Source: Ruminiclostridium sp.
GTDB lineage: Bacteria; Bacillota; Clostridia; DSM-8532
DNA length: 5,793 nucleotides
Assembly (NCBI GenBank): GCA_003535195.1
Contig: DOHN01000086.1
Coordinates: 1 to 5,793 of the forward strand
Reading direction: 5' to 3'
Position 1 is the first letter of the stretch; each line of letters starts with the position of its first letter. Shown here one piece after another: positions 5,745 through 5,793 of the stretch. The notes below the pieces were generated by a model. The model did no database searches. It had not been told where the DNA came from and worked only from the letters and a program-made list of their open reading frames with translations. Made by a program: the position numbers and the translations under genes.

Positions 5745-5793
5745 AGCCTTTGGTTCATGTTTTGAAGTTTAGAAAGAAATCCTTGCAATCCTT
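5745..5793. other. Sequence after the HAD gene
   Basis: These last 49 nt contain no GC-rich hairpin with a T-run, no convincing ribosome binding site and no start of a further gene. A short direct repeat AATCCTT occurs at 5778-5784 and 5787-5793; it is too short to interpret. Whether the operon continues cannot be judged. Confidence 0.6.

Noticed and set aside
5297..5788. 163-codon open frame antisense to the HAD phosphatase gene
   Set aside because: It lies almost wholly opposite a gene with all four HAD motifs, shows no recognisable family and is rich in Ser and Leu as expected for a shadow frame.
1..5793. CRISPR array, insertion sequence, prophage or defence island
   Set aside because: No regularly spaced repeats, transposase, integrase or terminal inverted repeats flanking genes were seen; all genes are housekeeping types.

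Overview
The window looks like an ordinary chromosomal segment of an anaerobic, Gram-positive member of the Clostridia (Bacillota). The evidence is strong AGGAGG-type ribosome binding sites, moderate GC, a DUF4364 winged-helix protein (a family known mainly from Clostridia), paired single-RCK TrkA proteins and a Cof-type HAD phosphatase. No rRNA, tRNA, CRISPR array, insertion sequence, phage gene or obvious defence system is visible. All six large genes plus the divergent DUF4364 gene appear intact.

Left block (1-1406, + strand): a cytoplasmic cyclophilin-type peptidyl-prolyl isomerase, followed 17 nt later by a membrane-anchored YdcF/SanA-like DUF218 protein. They are probably one transcript whose promoter lies before the window. 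This block meets the minus-strand DUF4364 gene (1409-1975) tail to tail with only 2 nt between the stop codons and no visible intrinsic terminator.

Central gap (1976-2394, 419 nt): this holds the probable DUF4364 promoter, whose -10 sits in a 12-bp palindrome; a strong imperfect hairpin at 2072-2108 that may be a dispersed repeat; a good +strand promoter with a perfect TATAAT at 2197-2202; and a leader of roughly 185 nt that can fold into a three-way-junction-like structure before icd.

Right block (2395-5744, + strand): icd (eukaryotic-type NADP-dependent isocitrate dehydrogenase), two consecutive TrkA/KtrA-like RCK proteins of 203 and 217 residues, and a Cof-type HAD-IIB phosphatase. Gaps are 20, 32 and 19 nt without terminators, so they are most simply one operon. 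The isocitrate dehydrogenase would supply 2-oxoglutarate and NADPH. The RCK pair would gate a potassium channel subunit (TrkH/KtrB) that is not encoded here. The HAD enzyme would dephosphorylate a small metabolite. A functional link between icd and the RCK pair (for example sensing of pyridine nucleotides) is only an inference.

The points most worth a second look are the structured icd leader, the hairpin at 2072-2108, the split TrkA pair without a channel gene, and the 28-residue insertion plus cyclosporin-type tryptophan in the cyclophilin. I do not see convincing evidence for a previously undescribed multi-gene system.
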